Numbered from the stretch's first letter, positions 1-8,034 are shown. The stretch: DNA of 64,000 nucleotides from Galbibacter sp048266365 (GCF_048266365.1 NZ_JBLWZP010000014.1:1-64000); one strand, 5' to 3'. The notes: generated from the sequence alone by a model not told the origin. Numbers and translations: made by a program.

Positions 1-134
1 CAATTTCATAGTACAAAGTTCATAAAAGTTGCTACATGATTACCAGTCAAGAAAAAATAGTTATTAACAAAAAGGGATAACTGCTTTGTTCCCATCCACT
101 AAAGATCAATGGGTTTGCGCGGTAAGTTTATGAA

Positions 135-1208
135 TTAATATTCAGCCATGTTCTCAAAATAAGCTTTTATTTCTTTTACTGTGGCTCTAGCAGTTTTCCC
201 TACACCGTATATCGTAGCTGATGCAAAACCTGTCCAATTACCATACCCCACCAGCCAAAGTCGGGGTTCTTTTAGGGCGCGGGTATGTTCTGTTTTAATG
301 CGGTTGTTTTCAATAATGTTAAGTGGTTTCAAATGGTCAAGATTCGGTCTGAATCCGGTGCACCAAAGTATAGCATCAAAAGCTTCTTTCTCTCCGTTAG
401 ACCAGATTATTCCTTGCTCATAAAATGATGCAAAAGGTCTTAAATCTTTATAAATATTTCTTTCGAGACCATCTTTAACAATTTCCACCTGAACAATATC
501 ACTTAATGAAGCTTCCCCATTCTGATTTAGAGTTTCGCTCTTGAAATACCTTGAGTTCGCTTGATGGAACAAATAGCGTCCATCCATTTCTTCCGGAAGA
601 AAACGAGGAGCATCCAATGTGATCCATTTGGTACGGGCTACTTTGGAAAGCTCTGCCAGTATCTGAGCCCCGGAATTGCCTCCGCCCACTACGAGTACTT
701 TCTTACCTTCAAATATTTTTGTATTTCTGTAATCCACGGAATGCAGTTGCATACCCGTAAAAAGACCTTGATTTGGATAGTTAGGTACATATGGAACTCT
801 AGTAGCTCCTGTCGCACTTACCACTGTTCTGGCATAAAGATTACCCCTGTTAGTTTCTATTTTGAAAATATCATTTTCTTTTACTACCCTATGAACAAGA
901 GTATTTCTCTTAAGCGGAAAATTATAACGTTCTTCATAGGCTATAAGGTATTTAATAAACTCATCTCTGGTAGGGTATTCATAATTACTTTTCGGCATTT
1001 GCCAACCGGATAATGAGCTATACTCTGACGGCGAGAATAATTTTAAGCTCTCCCAAGTGTTCAACCAGGTGCCTCCCGCTCGTTTTTGATCATCTATAAT
1101 CAAATAATCCAAGTCACTTCTTCTTAAGAAATAAGCTATGGAGAGTCCGGCTTGCCCGCCGCCTATAATTATGGTATCAAAAATATGCACACTGAAATAT
1201 TTTTTCAA
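135..1208 (-). CDS. FAD-dependent flavin monooxygenase-like oxidoreductase (ArsO/FMO-like)
   Basis: Predicted cytosolic FAD/NAD(P)H oxidoreductase of 357 residues. The FAD-binding Rossmann motif GGGQAG is at residues 16-21 and a second nucleotide-binding motif GGGNSG is at 175-180. Between them are an ATG-type motif (SATGATRVPY, about 131-140) and an FMO/Baeyer-Villiger-like stretch FTGMQLHSVDYR (about 150-161). This order is typical of single-component flavin monooxygenases, including the ArsO group linked to arsenic loci, but no other ars gene is visible. It is divergent from the MarR-linked operon across a 300-bp gap that carries operator-like repeats, so shared MarR control is possible. 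The substrate cannot be told from sequence. Confidence 0.8.
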   Translation of the reverse strand: MKKYFSVHIFDTIIIGGGQAGLSIAYFLRRSDLDYLIIDDQKRAGGTWLNTWESLKLFSPSEYSSLSGWQMPKSNYEYPTRDEFIKYLIAYEERYNFPLKRNTLVHRVVKENDIFKIETNRGNLYARTVVSATGATRVPYVPNYPNQGLFTGMQLHSVDYRNTKIFEGKKVLVVGGGNSGAQILAELSKVARTKWITLDAPRFLPEEMDGRYLFHQANSRYFKSETLNQNGEASLSDIVQVEIVKDGLERNIYKDLRPFASFYEQGIIWSNGEKEAFDAILWCTGFRPNLDHLKPLNIIENNRIKTEHTRALKEPRLWLVGYGNWTGFASATIYGVGKTARATVKEIKAYFENMAEY

Positions 1209-1375
1209 ATTTATTGAATTTAATTTTCTTCTTTTTAAGTGGATTTTAAGGATGGTCGCTATAGTATCCTATTCTTGTTCCCTTCTTAATGTCTATAGCG
1301 GAAACCGGATCACAAAGAATTCTAACCCTTCAACGGACCAATCATGTATACTATTTTAAAAAAAGTATCTCAAAA

Positions 1376-1406
1376 TTTGTTTAGTTAGGATTCCTTACTA
1401 TATTTG
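1376..1406 (+). promoter_or_regulatory. Bacteroidota-type promoter with embedded MarR-like half operator
   Basis: TTTG at 1376-1379, a 19-base spacer, then TATATTTG at 1399-1406 matches the -33/-7 consensus (TTTG, about 19, TAnnTTTG). Inside the spacer, at 1381-1395, lies TTAGTTAGGATTCCT, which recurs at 1459-1473. A repressor bound here would block the promoter. It would drive the secreted-protein gene at 1509. Confidence 0.6.
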
Positions 1407-1450
1407 TATAACCTTGACCCCTACCTGTTAAGGTAGATGAATAAACTTTT

Positions 1451-1473
1451 TAACTAACTTAGTTAGGATTCCT
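1451..1473 (+). promoter_or_regulatory. Perfect palindrome TAACTAA-C-TTAGTTA, probable operator
   Basis: Positions 1451-1465 are a 7+1+7 perfect inverted repeat. Its right half starts the second copy of TTAGTTAGGATTCCT (1459-1473). A related palindrome, TTAATTA-GGA-TAACTAA, overlaps the marR promoter at 2607-2623. The size and symmetry fit a winged-helix MarR dimer site. Assignment to the MarR at 2661 is inferred from recurrence and position. Confidence 0.5.
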
Positions 1474-1508
1474 ATCTTGAAATAATCCTGACTTTAAAAA
1501 CAAAACAA

Positions 1509-2225
1509 ATGAAATCAATTCTATTATTTACAGCACTTTTGTTCTTTGGTATTAGCGGAATCAATGCCCAGGAAAGTTATAAAAATGAAGACTTTGCCAT
1601 CACTAATGTTCAGGTTTTACACAAGGCAGATTATGGGGTAACTGTTTGGGAAATTCATGTACAGGGTAAAGCAGGAGCCACAACACCTAATAAGGCAGGT
1701 CAGCTTGATGGTGCACCTGTTTTAGGCTACGTCTTCCCTACGAACTTAAACCCAACCGATGTAGGTTTTAGTCAAACCGAAGGCATTCTAGCCCTTGCGC
1801 TGACCTCTCACCCAGATTTTGACGACACACCATTATGGGATGAAAACAATGATAAAGCTTACGATAATGATGGTATAATTTGGCATCCCCATTGGGTAGT
1901 TCTTCACAAGGATGACCGTGTTAAAGGAGGTCTTGCCGTGAAAGAATTTAAAAAAGCTGATGATACCGTTGTCCTTCCCCCTACCAATCCTGGAATGCCA
2001 ATGTATATGGATTCTCCGGGATATCCGGTAACGGCCAAAAAAGATGTGATCAGAGTAGTGGTTCCCGATTATAGAATTAATAACCGTAAAGACTTTAATT
2101 ATGACGGAGTTACTGCTTTTATGAAAGTTAACACCAGTATAGATGATCTTCCGATGTTAGGAGTATACGAAGTTTATAGCATAGCCAGCGGGGATCTATC
2201 CTTACCTTATAAAGTAAGTGAATAA
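1509..2225 (+). CDS. Secreted protein of unknown function, first gene of MarR-linked operon
   Basis: A 238-residue protein that I do not recognise. A Sec signal peptide is clear (hydrophobic core at about residues 3-16, cleavage near INAQ at about residue 20). The mature part is acidic and rich in Asp, Pro, Trp and His, with a WHPHWVVLHKDDR stretch near residue 122 that could bind metal or ligand. No membrane segment or lipobox is seen, so periplasmic or secreted. It follows two TTAGTTAGGAT operator-like copies and is in line with DUF2024 and MarR genes, suggesting induction when MarR releases the DNA. Function unknown. Confidence 0.75.
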   Translation: MKSILLFTALLFFGISGINAQESYKNEDFAITNVQVLHKADYGVTVWEIHVQGKAGATTPNKAGQLDGAPVLGYVFPTNLNPTDVGFSQTEGILALALTSHPDFDDTPLWDENNDKAYDNDGIIWHPHWVVLHKDDRVKGGLAVKEFKKADDTVVLPPTNPGMPMYMDSPGYPVTAKKDVIRVVVPDYRINNRKDFNYDGVTAFMKVNTSIDDLPMLGVYEVYSIASGDLSLPYKVSE

Positions 2226-2272
2226 GAAAGGGTGATCACCATGGTGGTATATGGCATCAATAGTTGGTTAAG

Positions 2273-2311
2273 TTTCACATGGAGTGAAAACATACTTCAC
2301 TCCATGTGAAA
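2273..2311 (+). other. Perfect 16-bp inverted repeat between operon genes
   Basis: TTTCACATGGAGTGAA (2273-2288), loop of 7, then its exact complement (2296-2311). It is followed by A-rich rather than T-rich sequence, so it is not a canonical intrinsic terminator. It lies between the secreted-protein gene and DUF2024 and may stabilise the 3' end of the upstream message or set differential expression. Confidence 0.6.
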
Positions 2312-2343
2312 AAATAAAAAACAATTAAAAAGCTAAAAACAAT

Positions 2344-2607
2344 ATGGAAATTGCAGTATGGGACACCTATGTAAAGAGAAAAGACAATCAAATTATGCAC
2401 TTCGACATTCTTGTCCCAAGTGCGCTGAAAGATGAAAACACCATTATTGATTTTGGAAAACATTATCTGAAATCCAAGGCATTCCAAACTGGCCGGATCA
2501 CCTCTAAAGAATGCCAGTATTGCCATCTTGAACAAGCGACAAAAGAAGTGGAAGCATCCATTAAAGGGAATGGATATGCCATAATTGAAATGGAAAATTG
2601 TGATTAA
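2344..2607 (+). CDS. DUF2024 family protein
   Basis: An 87-residue cytosolic protein matching the DUF2024 family in full length: N-terminal EIAVWDTYVKRKD, a central helix, and a conserved CQYCHLE-type stretch near residues 59-65. The family is small and compact with no established function. It starts with ATG at 2344 after an AT-rich leader. It sits between the secreted protein and marR and is followed by a hairpin with a T-run. Two cysteines in CQYC could bind metal or be redox active, which I infer only from spacing. Confidence 0.8.
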   Translation: MEIAVWDTYVKRKDNQIMHFDILVPSALKDENTIIDFGKHYLKSKAFQTGRITSKECQYCHLEQATKEVEASIKGNGYAIIEMENCD

Positions 2608-2630
2608 TTAATTAGGATAACTAACTTTAC
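2598..2630 (+). promoter_or_regulatory. Probable marR promoter with overlapping operator
   Basis: TTG at 2598-2600 and TAACTTTA at 2622-2629 (consensus TAnnTTTG, 21-base spacing) form a weaker Bacteroidota promoter. The palindrome TTAATTA-GGA-TAACTAA (2607-2623) covers the spacer and -7 box and resembles the operator at 1451-1465, implying autorepression. Transcription would begin near 2637. Confidence 0.45.
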
Positions 2631-2660
2631 CTGTCGAACTCAAATTCAACAGGTTTTTTT
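2629..2660 (+). terminator. Intrinsic terminator ending immediately before marR ATG
   Basis: ACCTGTCGAA (2629-2638) pairs with TTCAACAGGT (2645-2654), one mismatch, six-base loop, followed by a T-run to 2660. The marR ATG is the next base. RNA from upstream genes would fold the hairpin, while RNA started at the marR promoter would begin inside the left arm and escape it. Confidence 0.6.
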
Positions 2661-3272
2661 ATGGATAAGAGTATATTTAATCCAAAACAACAACAAAAAG
2701 ATATTTCAAGCAAGATCGTTGCAGGGCTGGAACGTGTCTCTGAGGTGTTTAAAGTCTTGTTATGGGAAAAAGCGAAATTAGTCGGTTTGAGCCCAATTCA
2801 AATCCAGATTCTGATTTTTATTGCGTTTCACAAGCAAAATTTGTGTAATGTAAGTCACCTCGCCAAAGAGTTTAACGTAACCAAGCCAACGGTAAGTGAT
2901 GCTGTCAAAATATTGGATAAGAAAGGGTTTATTATTAAAGATTACTCCAATACGGACAATCGAAGTTATTCCATTTCCTTATCGGATTCAGGAAATGATT
3001 TAATAGCACAAACCTATGACTTTTCGGATCCACTAAAAACACAGGTGGATAGCTTCTCGGATGGTGAACTGCAAAGCTTATTTGCAACCTTAAGCCAATT
3101 AATTTATAAATTAAACCGCCGCGGAATCCTAGACGTTCAGCGCACTTGCTACGGATGTAAATTTCACCAAAAAAAACCGGATTCTGATTATTGCAACCTT
3201 CTTCAAACAGAATTAATGAATCGTGAAATACGCCTGGATTGTCCGGAATTCGAGAAGAAAGAGAGCGTCTAA
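2661..3272 (+). CDS. MarR-family regulator with C-terminal four-cysteine motif
   Basis: A 203-residue winged-helix regulator. Residues about 30-140 carry the MarR fold: SPIQIQILIFIAFH, then the recognition helix region around NVTKPTVSDAVKILDKKGF, and the wing with DNRSYSISLSDSG. The C-terminal extension after residue 155 is unusual: C-x2-C-x11-C-x15-C, a pattern suited to zinc, an Fe-S cluster or thiol sensing. The start is the ATG directly after a terminator T-run, giving a short leader. Operator-like palindromes overlap its own promoter and lie upstream of the operon, so it probably represses itself and the secreted protein and senses a redox or electrophile signal (inference). Confidence 0.8.
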   Translation: MDKSIFNPKQQQKDISSKIVAGLERVSEVFKVLLWEKAKLVGLSPIQIQILIFIAFHKQNLCNVSHLAKEFNVTKPTVSDAVKILDKKGFIIKDYSNTDNRSYSISLSDSGNDLIAQTYDFSDPLKTQVDSFSDGELQSLFATLSQLIYKLNRRGILDVQRTCYGCKFHQKKPDSDYCNLLQTELMNREIRLDCPEFEKKESV

Positions 3273-3363
3273 TCTAATCTACTATATATTTACCCTTATT
3301 ATTATTTTCTGATTGCCACTTTTAGAAAAACAACAAAGATCTAGGAATAACCCTTTTCTCTCT

Positions 3364-3746
3364 CCTCTTTTTCATGTGCCTGCAAAAAAGAAATCAAACT
3401 ATTTGAATAAGAAAAACGAATCATTGCATAATAAACTATCCTACTCCCCTATAGACCAAAGACGAATATCATATTGAAGGGTTCGGCCTTTGTTTATAGG
3501 GAAGTCTTTCCTTTTAGTGGTTGTCGAGTCGCCTTACTTTGGCATATCAGGTGCGTTTTTTCCTTGGCCTTTCAATGGCATTTCTAAAAAAAGTGTTCAC
3601 AACGTCTACTTTTACGGTATGGTTTGAACCCTACACAAAGCTATACTCCTACTATCTTTACTTCTGGAAATCTGATTCATGTATGGGTAATGATTACGAC
3701 ACTCATACCTCCAAGTGCACTACGGAATTGCAATAAACCTCATCGA
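3364..3746 (+). repeat. 383-bp imperfect direct repeat, copy A
   Basis: This stretch recurs at 9641-10023 with the same total length. The first ~56 bases are identical and the last ~105 differ at one position, while the middle is clearly more diverged. A plus-strand frame of about 40 codons ending at the TAA near 3734-3736 (reads ...YSYYLYFWKSDS...) is open in both copies, but I see no family match. The last bases run into the truncated IS1595 coding sequence. The origin is unknown: possible island boundary or a remnant of duplication. Confidence 0.75.
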
Positions 3747-4341
3747 TGGTTTCCTTCTTTAAATCATCAATGGCCTTCATCTTTAAATAACCTACCCTGC
3801 GTGGCTTTTGTCCTTTCTTGGGGGATACCACCATTTCGCTCTCTGCCATTACCAATACTTTGCTTTTCTTTTGACTGCCCCGTCCCCGTTTCAGAGGTTC
3901 CTCTTTATGTTGTTGCGGCACCTCTGTGGTGAAAAAACCATCATCCAGCTCTATAGCGCCTGCCAGTATGTACTGGTCATCACGCTTACCCATGGCCAAA
4001 CGCAGCTTGTGAACCATATGCCATATTGGAGCATAGCGCTTATGACCTAACTGCCGCTGTATCTCTTTGGCCGAAAAACTTTTTTTGGTAGAAGTAAGCA
4101 GATGCATAGTGATGAACCAGTAGCGGTAGGGAAGCTTGGATTTATGCATCACAGTACCGCTCTTTAGCGTGGTGCGGGTGCCGCAATCCTTGCATTCATA
4201 TTGCTCTTTGTCCTTTTTCCAGTAATGTGAGCTGCTGCCACATTTAGCGCAGCAAACCCCAACTTGATCCCGGTATTGTTTGAACTTCACTTTGCAGCTC
4301 TCTTCATCGGGGTATTGGTTTATGAAGTCTATCAGGATCAT
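3703..4341 (-). pseudogene. C-terminally truncated IS1595-family transposase
   Basis: A 212-residue frame begins like an IS1595/ISXO2-like transposase: N-terminal zinc ribbon (CCAKCGSSS ... YECKDCGTRTT, about residues 29-58), the helical region WFITMHLLTSTKKSFSA, and the first DDE-domain Asp in AIELDDGFF (about residues 129-137). Normal members are about 290-300 residues and carry a second Asp and Glu in HTDGYxxY/NAKR-type motifs, which are missing here. After TIDEV the frame runs into repeat copy A and stops. It cannot be catalytic. It marks the left side of the accessory island. Confidence 0.8.
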
Positions 4342-4356
4342 TTTAAATGTGTTTCT

Positions 4357-4713
4357 TCAAAAAAAATCATTATAGGAAAATATATAGGTAATTAGAGTAT
4401 ATGACAAAAATTGTAAAATATTGATATTAAACTTATTACATTCTGTTAATAGCACTCTCGACAAATAATCTAGCCAATACTTGGAAACACTCACGGCTCT
4501 GCGTCCATGTTTTTTAATCTGGATCGGCCTTATTTGTCTGTCGATATAATCTCCAATTAGACAACACCACACGAAGGCAATCATCACCAAGAGTACCAGC
4601 TTCTCTAGTCGGTCCAATTTGACCACATGGGTATCTTCAAAATTGAATCCACTAGATTTTATTCTTCGGAATAATTTATGTAAAGCTTTGCATAACTTGT
4701 TCAAGCAGATCAA
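4357..4713 (-). pseudogene. C-terminal fragment of an IS4-family transposase
   Basis: The frame resembles the C-terminal part of Bacteroidota IS4-type transposases: KSSGFNFEDTHV, then DRLEKLVLLVMIAFVWC (hydrophobic), then IRPIQIKKHGRRAVSVSKYWLDYL. The catalytic N-terminal two thirds are missing. The apparent start is a TTG and the frame is open only about 30 codons further upstream before a stop. This is a decayed insertion sequence adjacent to the IS1595 fragment. Confidence 0.7.
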
Positions 4714-4783
4714 ACAGAACTTTCCGCTAAAGTATTTTTTAGGGGATAATGAAAATACTATTGAGATACAGATATGGGCAGCT

Positions 4784-4891
4784 GTGCTGGATAACCTGTT
4801 GATAACCCTAGTAAAAACGTACGGTTTCCGATAGGACTAAAGCCAATCAAGCAGCGGTGCTGGATAACCTGTAGATAAACCTAGTAAAAAA
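4784..4891 (+). repeat. Two ~35-bp direct repeats containing DnaA-box-like sequences
   Basis: GTGCTGGATAACCTGTTGAT (from 4784) and GTGCTGGATAACCTGTAGAT (from 4857) continue into similar CTAGTAAAAA tails. On the minus strand they read TTATCAACA (4797-4805) and TTATCTACA (4870-4878), each one base from the DnaA-box consensus TTATCCACA, followed by GGTTATCCAG. The rest of 4714-5167 shows no gene. Confidence 0.5.
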
Positions 4892-5167
4892 CAAGGTAAA
4901 GCGCAAATGGGCTTTTTCCAACTTGGTCTCCTTTATAAGGAAACAACTGATGAACTATGTAGATATATATGGATTTATGGAAGACTCGGAAGGCACTTGG
5001 AGGAAAATCCTAAACGAAAATAAAATGAATTATCAAAATTCACTGTCCCAGAAATGCTGGGGGCTTACTTCTGATAATAGAATAAACCATTACTGATTAT
5101 CAGTGATGTAAATACATAAATTAATCGAATTCCGATTTTTACCGAACTCCAATGATTTACACTCCCA

Positions 5168-5218
5168 TAAGAAATGAATTGCTTTTATCTATTAAGATTT
5201 TCTGCAATTCATTTCTTA
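5168..5218 (+). terminator. 15-bp perfect hairpin followed by T-rich run
   Basis: TAAGAAATGAATTGC (5168-5182) and its exact complement (5204-5218) with a 21-base loop, then a T-rich stretch to about 5229. It has the form of an intrinsic terminator and insulates the toxin promoter just downstream. No gene on the plus strand immediately upstream needs it, so it may be left from a lost gene. Confidence 0.55.
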
Positions 5219-5248
5219 TTTTTTTCTTTGAAAAAAGGGAAAACACCC

Positions 5249-5279
5249 TTGTAAATCATCACTTCGACAATTACATTTG
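5249..5279 (+). promoter_or_regulatory. Toxin operon promoter
   Basis: TTG at 5249-5251, 20 bases, TACATTTG at 5272-5279: a full match to the Bacteroidota -33/-7 pattern. The expected transcription start near 5286 leaves a ~20-base leader before the TTG start codon at 5306. Confidence 0.6.
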
Positions 5280-5305
5280 TTAGATAACAACCAAAACAAT
5301 ATATC

Positions 5306-7276
5306 TTGAAACAAAAATACTCTAAATTCATTAGAAGGATTACTATTCTTCCTTTGTTTGCCTTAATTGTGTTTCTCACCAACTGCCAAAAGGATGATGC
5401 CATTACAGGGGATGATAAGATACCAAAGACTGAACAATCTCAAGACGCTTTTGAATTTAAACAAATATCTTTTACAGACCTTTACAAAGATCAGAAATTC
5501 AAAAAAGCTTATTTGGGGTTTACATCACAAAAAGGGTTGAACTTATCTAAATCCTTAGCAGATCCTATTAACCAATTTACCATAGATTCCACTTCCATTA
5601 AGCAAATTGATTATAGGGAAAACACTACTTATACAATGTTTATAAGAAGAGAAAAAGAAAATGATGGTTATTTTGAAAACCTCGTTCTAAAGGTCGACAG
5701 TCTCCAAAATACAGAAGCCTATATTATAAAATACAATCTCAATTCACCTTTAGAGTATTACCCAGAACATAAGAGTTATAATGTGGATGCAGACGTTGAA
5801 GTCACTAGAATTGACTACAACAAAGTAAAGGGAGGTGTTTTGTCTAGAAGCACCTGTGTCGGAGTTTATGAGCTCATGTGTAATGGAACCCTTGGGAATG
5901 GGTGTACAGGTGGCTGGCATACTCCGGGACCTAATTGCCAATGCATTGTAATAAAGGAAGTGGGTTTAGATTGTAGCACTGAAGGGGGGACATCTGGGGG
6001 AGATGATTTACCTTCTGGCGGCGGCGGAGGAGGAGGAAGCGGTGATCCAAACGACGGTGTTATTACAGCGCCAAATACTGAACCTTATACCTGGGAATTG
6101 AAAAACTTTACCAGTGGAGTACTAAATAGTGAAGAGCGAGCGTATTACAACTCTAACACCAACATTAAAAACAATATTAACAGGTTTTTAATAGCTAAGA
6201 ATTTTGACTCTATGGCTGAATTTGACGCTAAAGCATCTTTAGGACTGGGAAAAAAGCTCTCATTAAATTATATAGCATTTAACTGGGGATTTAATAACAG
6301 TAATGGCATATTTAAATCCACCCAGCTTTTCCTTGCACAATACAATAATAGCACTGAAGCAATTGCTTTTGTCAAAAGTATGGTAGAGTTAGACTTCTAT
6401 TTAGATAGCTCAACAAGTATAATAAACACACGTCAATATCCTGAAGAAATTAAACCTTGTTGTCCGGGTGATTGTTGTCCTGACCAGTCAATATATGCCA
6501 ACGATCATATAATTCTGATGCAATATGGAGTAGAGATCGTTCATGATGCTATTGATGGAACTTTCAATATATTTGTAAGCGCTACTGAATTAATAGGAAG
6601 CGATAAATGGGTTGGAAGTAGGATACGAATAATAATGGGAGAAGTAGGTGGTCTTGAAATCCCTACTGATGTTACAGACCAACAACTTGCTGAAATATTT
6701 CAAGTAAGAAAAAGAAGTGGCTCTTTAGTTGTTGAGTATAGACCAGGTGTAATTAAAAGCCTAATAGATTTAGGCTTGGATACGTTAGACGTTTTAGCTA
6801 TTTTATCGCCAAGTAAAGGAGGTGGAGCATTCTTGGCTGTCCGTGGTGGAGGAAAAATTGCTGTCTCTGTCTTATCCGATTATTTAAAACTCCTTTCAAA
6901 AGGGAGTTGGCAAACTGTTTCCGAATCAATGAGTGATGCAGCCAAAAGCTATCAGGAATTTATAACGGGCAGAAAATGGAATGAAAGTTTTGTGCTGAAT
7001 ACTATTAAATTTGACGGGTTAAAAGACGGGGTACTCTCAGATGCTAAGTCTGGACATCTCAATTTTGTAGATTTTGTCACAGGTGAATTTAAATCATGGT
7101 GGGCTACTAGTGAATCCGGAGGAAAAGAGATGATTCGACAAGCACAAAGACAATTGACAGCAGCAAATGGAGTTCCTATAGAATGGCATTTTGAACATCA
7201 GAGTGTTCGTGATGCTGCTGAAAAATTATTTGAGGGAAGAGACTTTAATATTATACTAAAACATACACCGCGATAA
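5306..7276 (+). CDS. Polymorphic toxin lipoprotein with C-terminal Tox-REase-5 nuclease domain
   Basis: 656 residues, starting at TTG 5306 because this start gives a complete lipoprotein signal (lipobox LTNC, Cys27) right after the promoter. Order: N-terminal domain (about 30-200, unrecognised); Cys-rich segment (about 185-225); a Gly-rich linker (about 229-246); a middle region with a CCPGDCCP motif near 390; then the toxin tip from about 540. The tip matches restriction-endonuclease-fold toxin 5: FDGLKDGVLSDAK with Asp579 and Lys581, QAQRQLTAANG, and PIEWHF at 624-629. The domain is expected to cut DNA in a rival cell. The lipid anchor suggests display on the outer membrane; the delivery route is not visible. 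The stop codon abuts the immunity gene ATG. Confidence 0.8.
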   Translation: MKQKYSKFIRRITILPLFALIVFLTNCQKDDAITGDDKIPKTEQSQDAFEFKQISFTDLYKDQKFKKAYLGFTSQKGLNLSKSLADPINQFTIDSTSIKQIDYRENTTYTMFIRREKENDGYFENLVLKVDSLQNTEAYIIKYNLNSPLEYYPEHKSYNVDADVEVTRIDYNKVKGGVLSRSTCVGVYELMCNGTLGNGCTGGWHTPGPNCQCIVIKEVGLDCSTEGGTSGGDDLPSGGGGGGGSGDPNDGVITAPNTEPYTWELKNFTSGVLNSEERAYYNSNTNIKNNINRFLIAKNFDSMAEFDAKASLGLGKKLSLNYIAFNWGFNNSNGIFKSTQLFLAQYNNSTEAIAFVKSMVELDFYLDSSTSIINTRQYPEEIKPCCPGDCCPDQSIYANDHIILMQYGVEIVHDAIDGTFNIFVSATELIGSDKWVGSRIRIIMGEVGGLEIPTDVTDQQLAEIFQVRKRSGSLVVEYRPGVIKSLIDLGLDTLDVLAILSPSKGGGAFLAVRGGGKIAVSVLSDYLKLLSKGSWQTVSESMSDAAKSYQEFITGRKWNESFVLNTIKFDGLKDGVLSDAKSGHLNFVDFVTGEFKSWWATSESGGKEMIRQAQRQLTAANGVPIEWHFEHQSVRDAAEKLFEGRDFNIILKHTPR

Positions 7277-7765
7277 ATGAAACATTATAAAAGACAAAAA
7301 ATCATTGTGGCATGGCATTATAGAAAACTCACCTTGAAAGAATGTACAGAATCTTTTATAATCTTCATCGAGCGTCTAAAGTTATTTGATTTAAGGCTTT
7401 ATAATTGGTATGAAGGGGCTAATAGTAAAACAGAGGCAATAAAAAATAAAGCTGTTTTTGAATATGGGTATATGAAAAATAGGTTTTGTAAAAATTGTAA
7501 TGACGATGATTATCCAGAGTTTACATTTGATATTGGGTTTTGGAATGGGGCATTAAAAGATGAAGAGGCTATGAGTATAAGTGCATCACTCGGAGGTGAG
7601 GCTAAATTTGGCAACAATAACTGTATCTTATCACTGCCATCTCAAGGGGAAATCTTTGAATATTATCAGGTTCAAACAAATTACAATCGCTTAGTTGAAT
7701 TATTTATTGATCATTGGAAGCCTGAAAAAATTATGGGAGATGATGGAAAATGGATTTATTTATAA
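7277..7765 (+). CDS. Imm52-like immunity protein
   Basis: A 162-residue cytosolic protein whose ATG directly follows the toxin stop (zero spacing). It resembles Imm52, the usual partner of Tox-REase-5: WHYRKLTLKECTESF (residues about 13-27), WYEGANSKTEA (about 44-54), DIGFWNGA (about 86-93), NNCILSLPS (about 113-121) and a C-terminal HWKPE. It should bind the nuclease tip and protect the producer. Without this link I would have called it unknown. Base composition is AT-rich like the toxin. Confidence 0.7.
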   Translation: MKHYKRQKIIVAWHYRKLTLKECTESFIIFIERLKLFDLRLYNWYEGANSKTEAIKNKAVFEYGYMKNRFCKNCNDDDYPEFTFDIGFWNGALKDEEAMSISASLGGEAKFGNNNCILSLPSQGEIFEYYQVQTNYNRLVELFIDHWKPEKIMGDDGKWIYL

Positions 7766-7885
7766 CGATACCATAAAACCCAGGTATAATACATACTTGA
7801 GTTTATGTTTTAGGTGGTTATAAAGATGTTAAATTCATGAAATACTCTGTTCCTAAAGTAGGTGTAAATCATTGTCGCAAAAGAC

Positions 7886-7988
7886 AATCCTATTGAAAGG
7901 CATTTTGGACAAAGACAGTTCGTGATGCTGCTGAAAAACTATTCGATAAAGCACCGATAAATATTATTTAATACATTTACCTCGATAA
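7886..7988 (+). pseudogene. Decayed second toxin tip (Tox-REase-5 C-terminus remnant)
   Basis: This stretch aligns with the end of the toxin gene (7172-7279): it encodes PIERHFGQ (toxin PIEWHFEH), then, after a frameshift, VRDAAEKLFDKAPINII, ending in a copy of the CGATAAATG toxin stop/immunity start junction. The rest of the second cassette is missing, presumably lost before or with the IS66 insertion. Orphan tips downstream of a full toxin are typical of polymorphic toxin loci. The stretch 7766-7885 shows no other gene. Confidence 0.7.
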
Positions 7989-8034
7989 ATGGGAGGGTGT
8001 ATTTTGAACTCTGTCTGAGAATTTCCCTCGTTTA

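Noticed and set aside
2273..2311. Reading the 16-bp hairpin as a transcription terminator
   Set aside because: It is followed by A-rich, not T-rich, sequence on the plus strand and no T-run fits the minus strand.
4784..4891. Calling an origin of replication here
   Set aside because: Only two imperfect DnaA-like sites, no dnaA, no AT-rich unwinding tract in context; reported only as a repeat.
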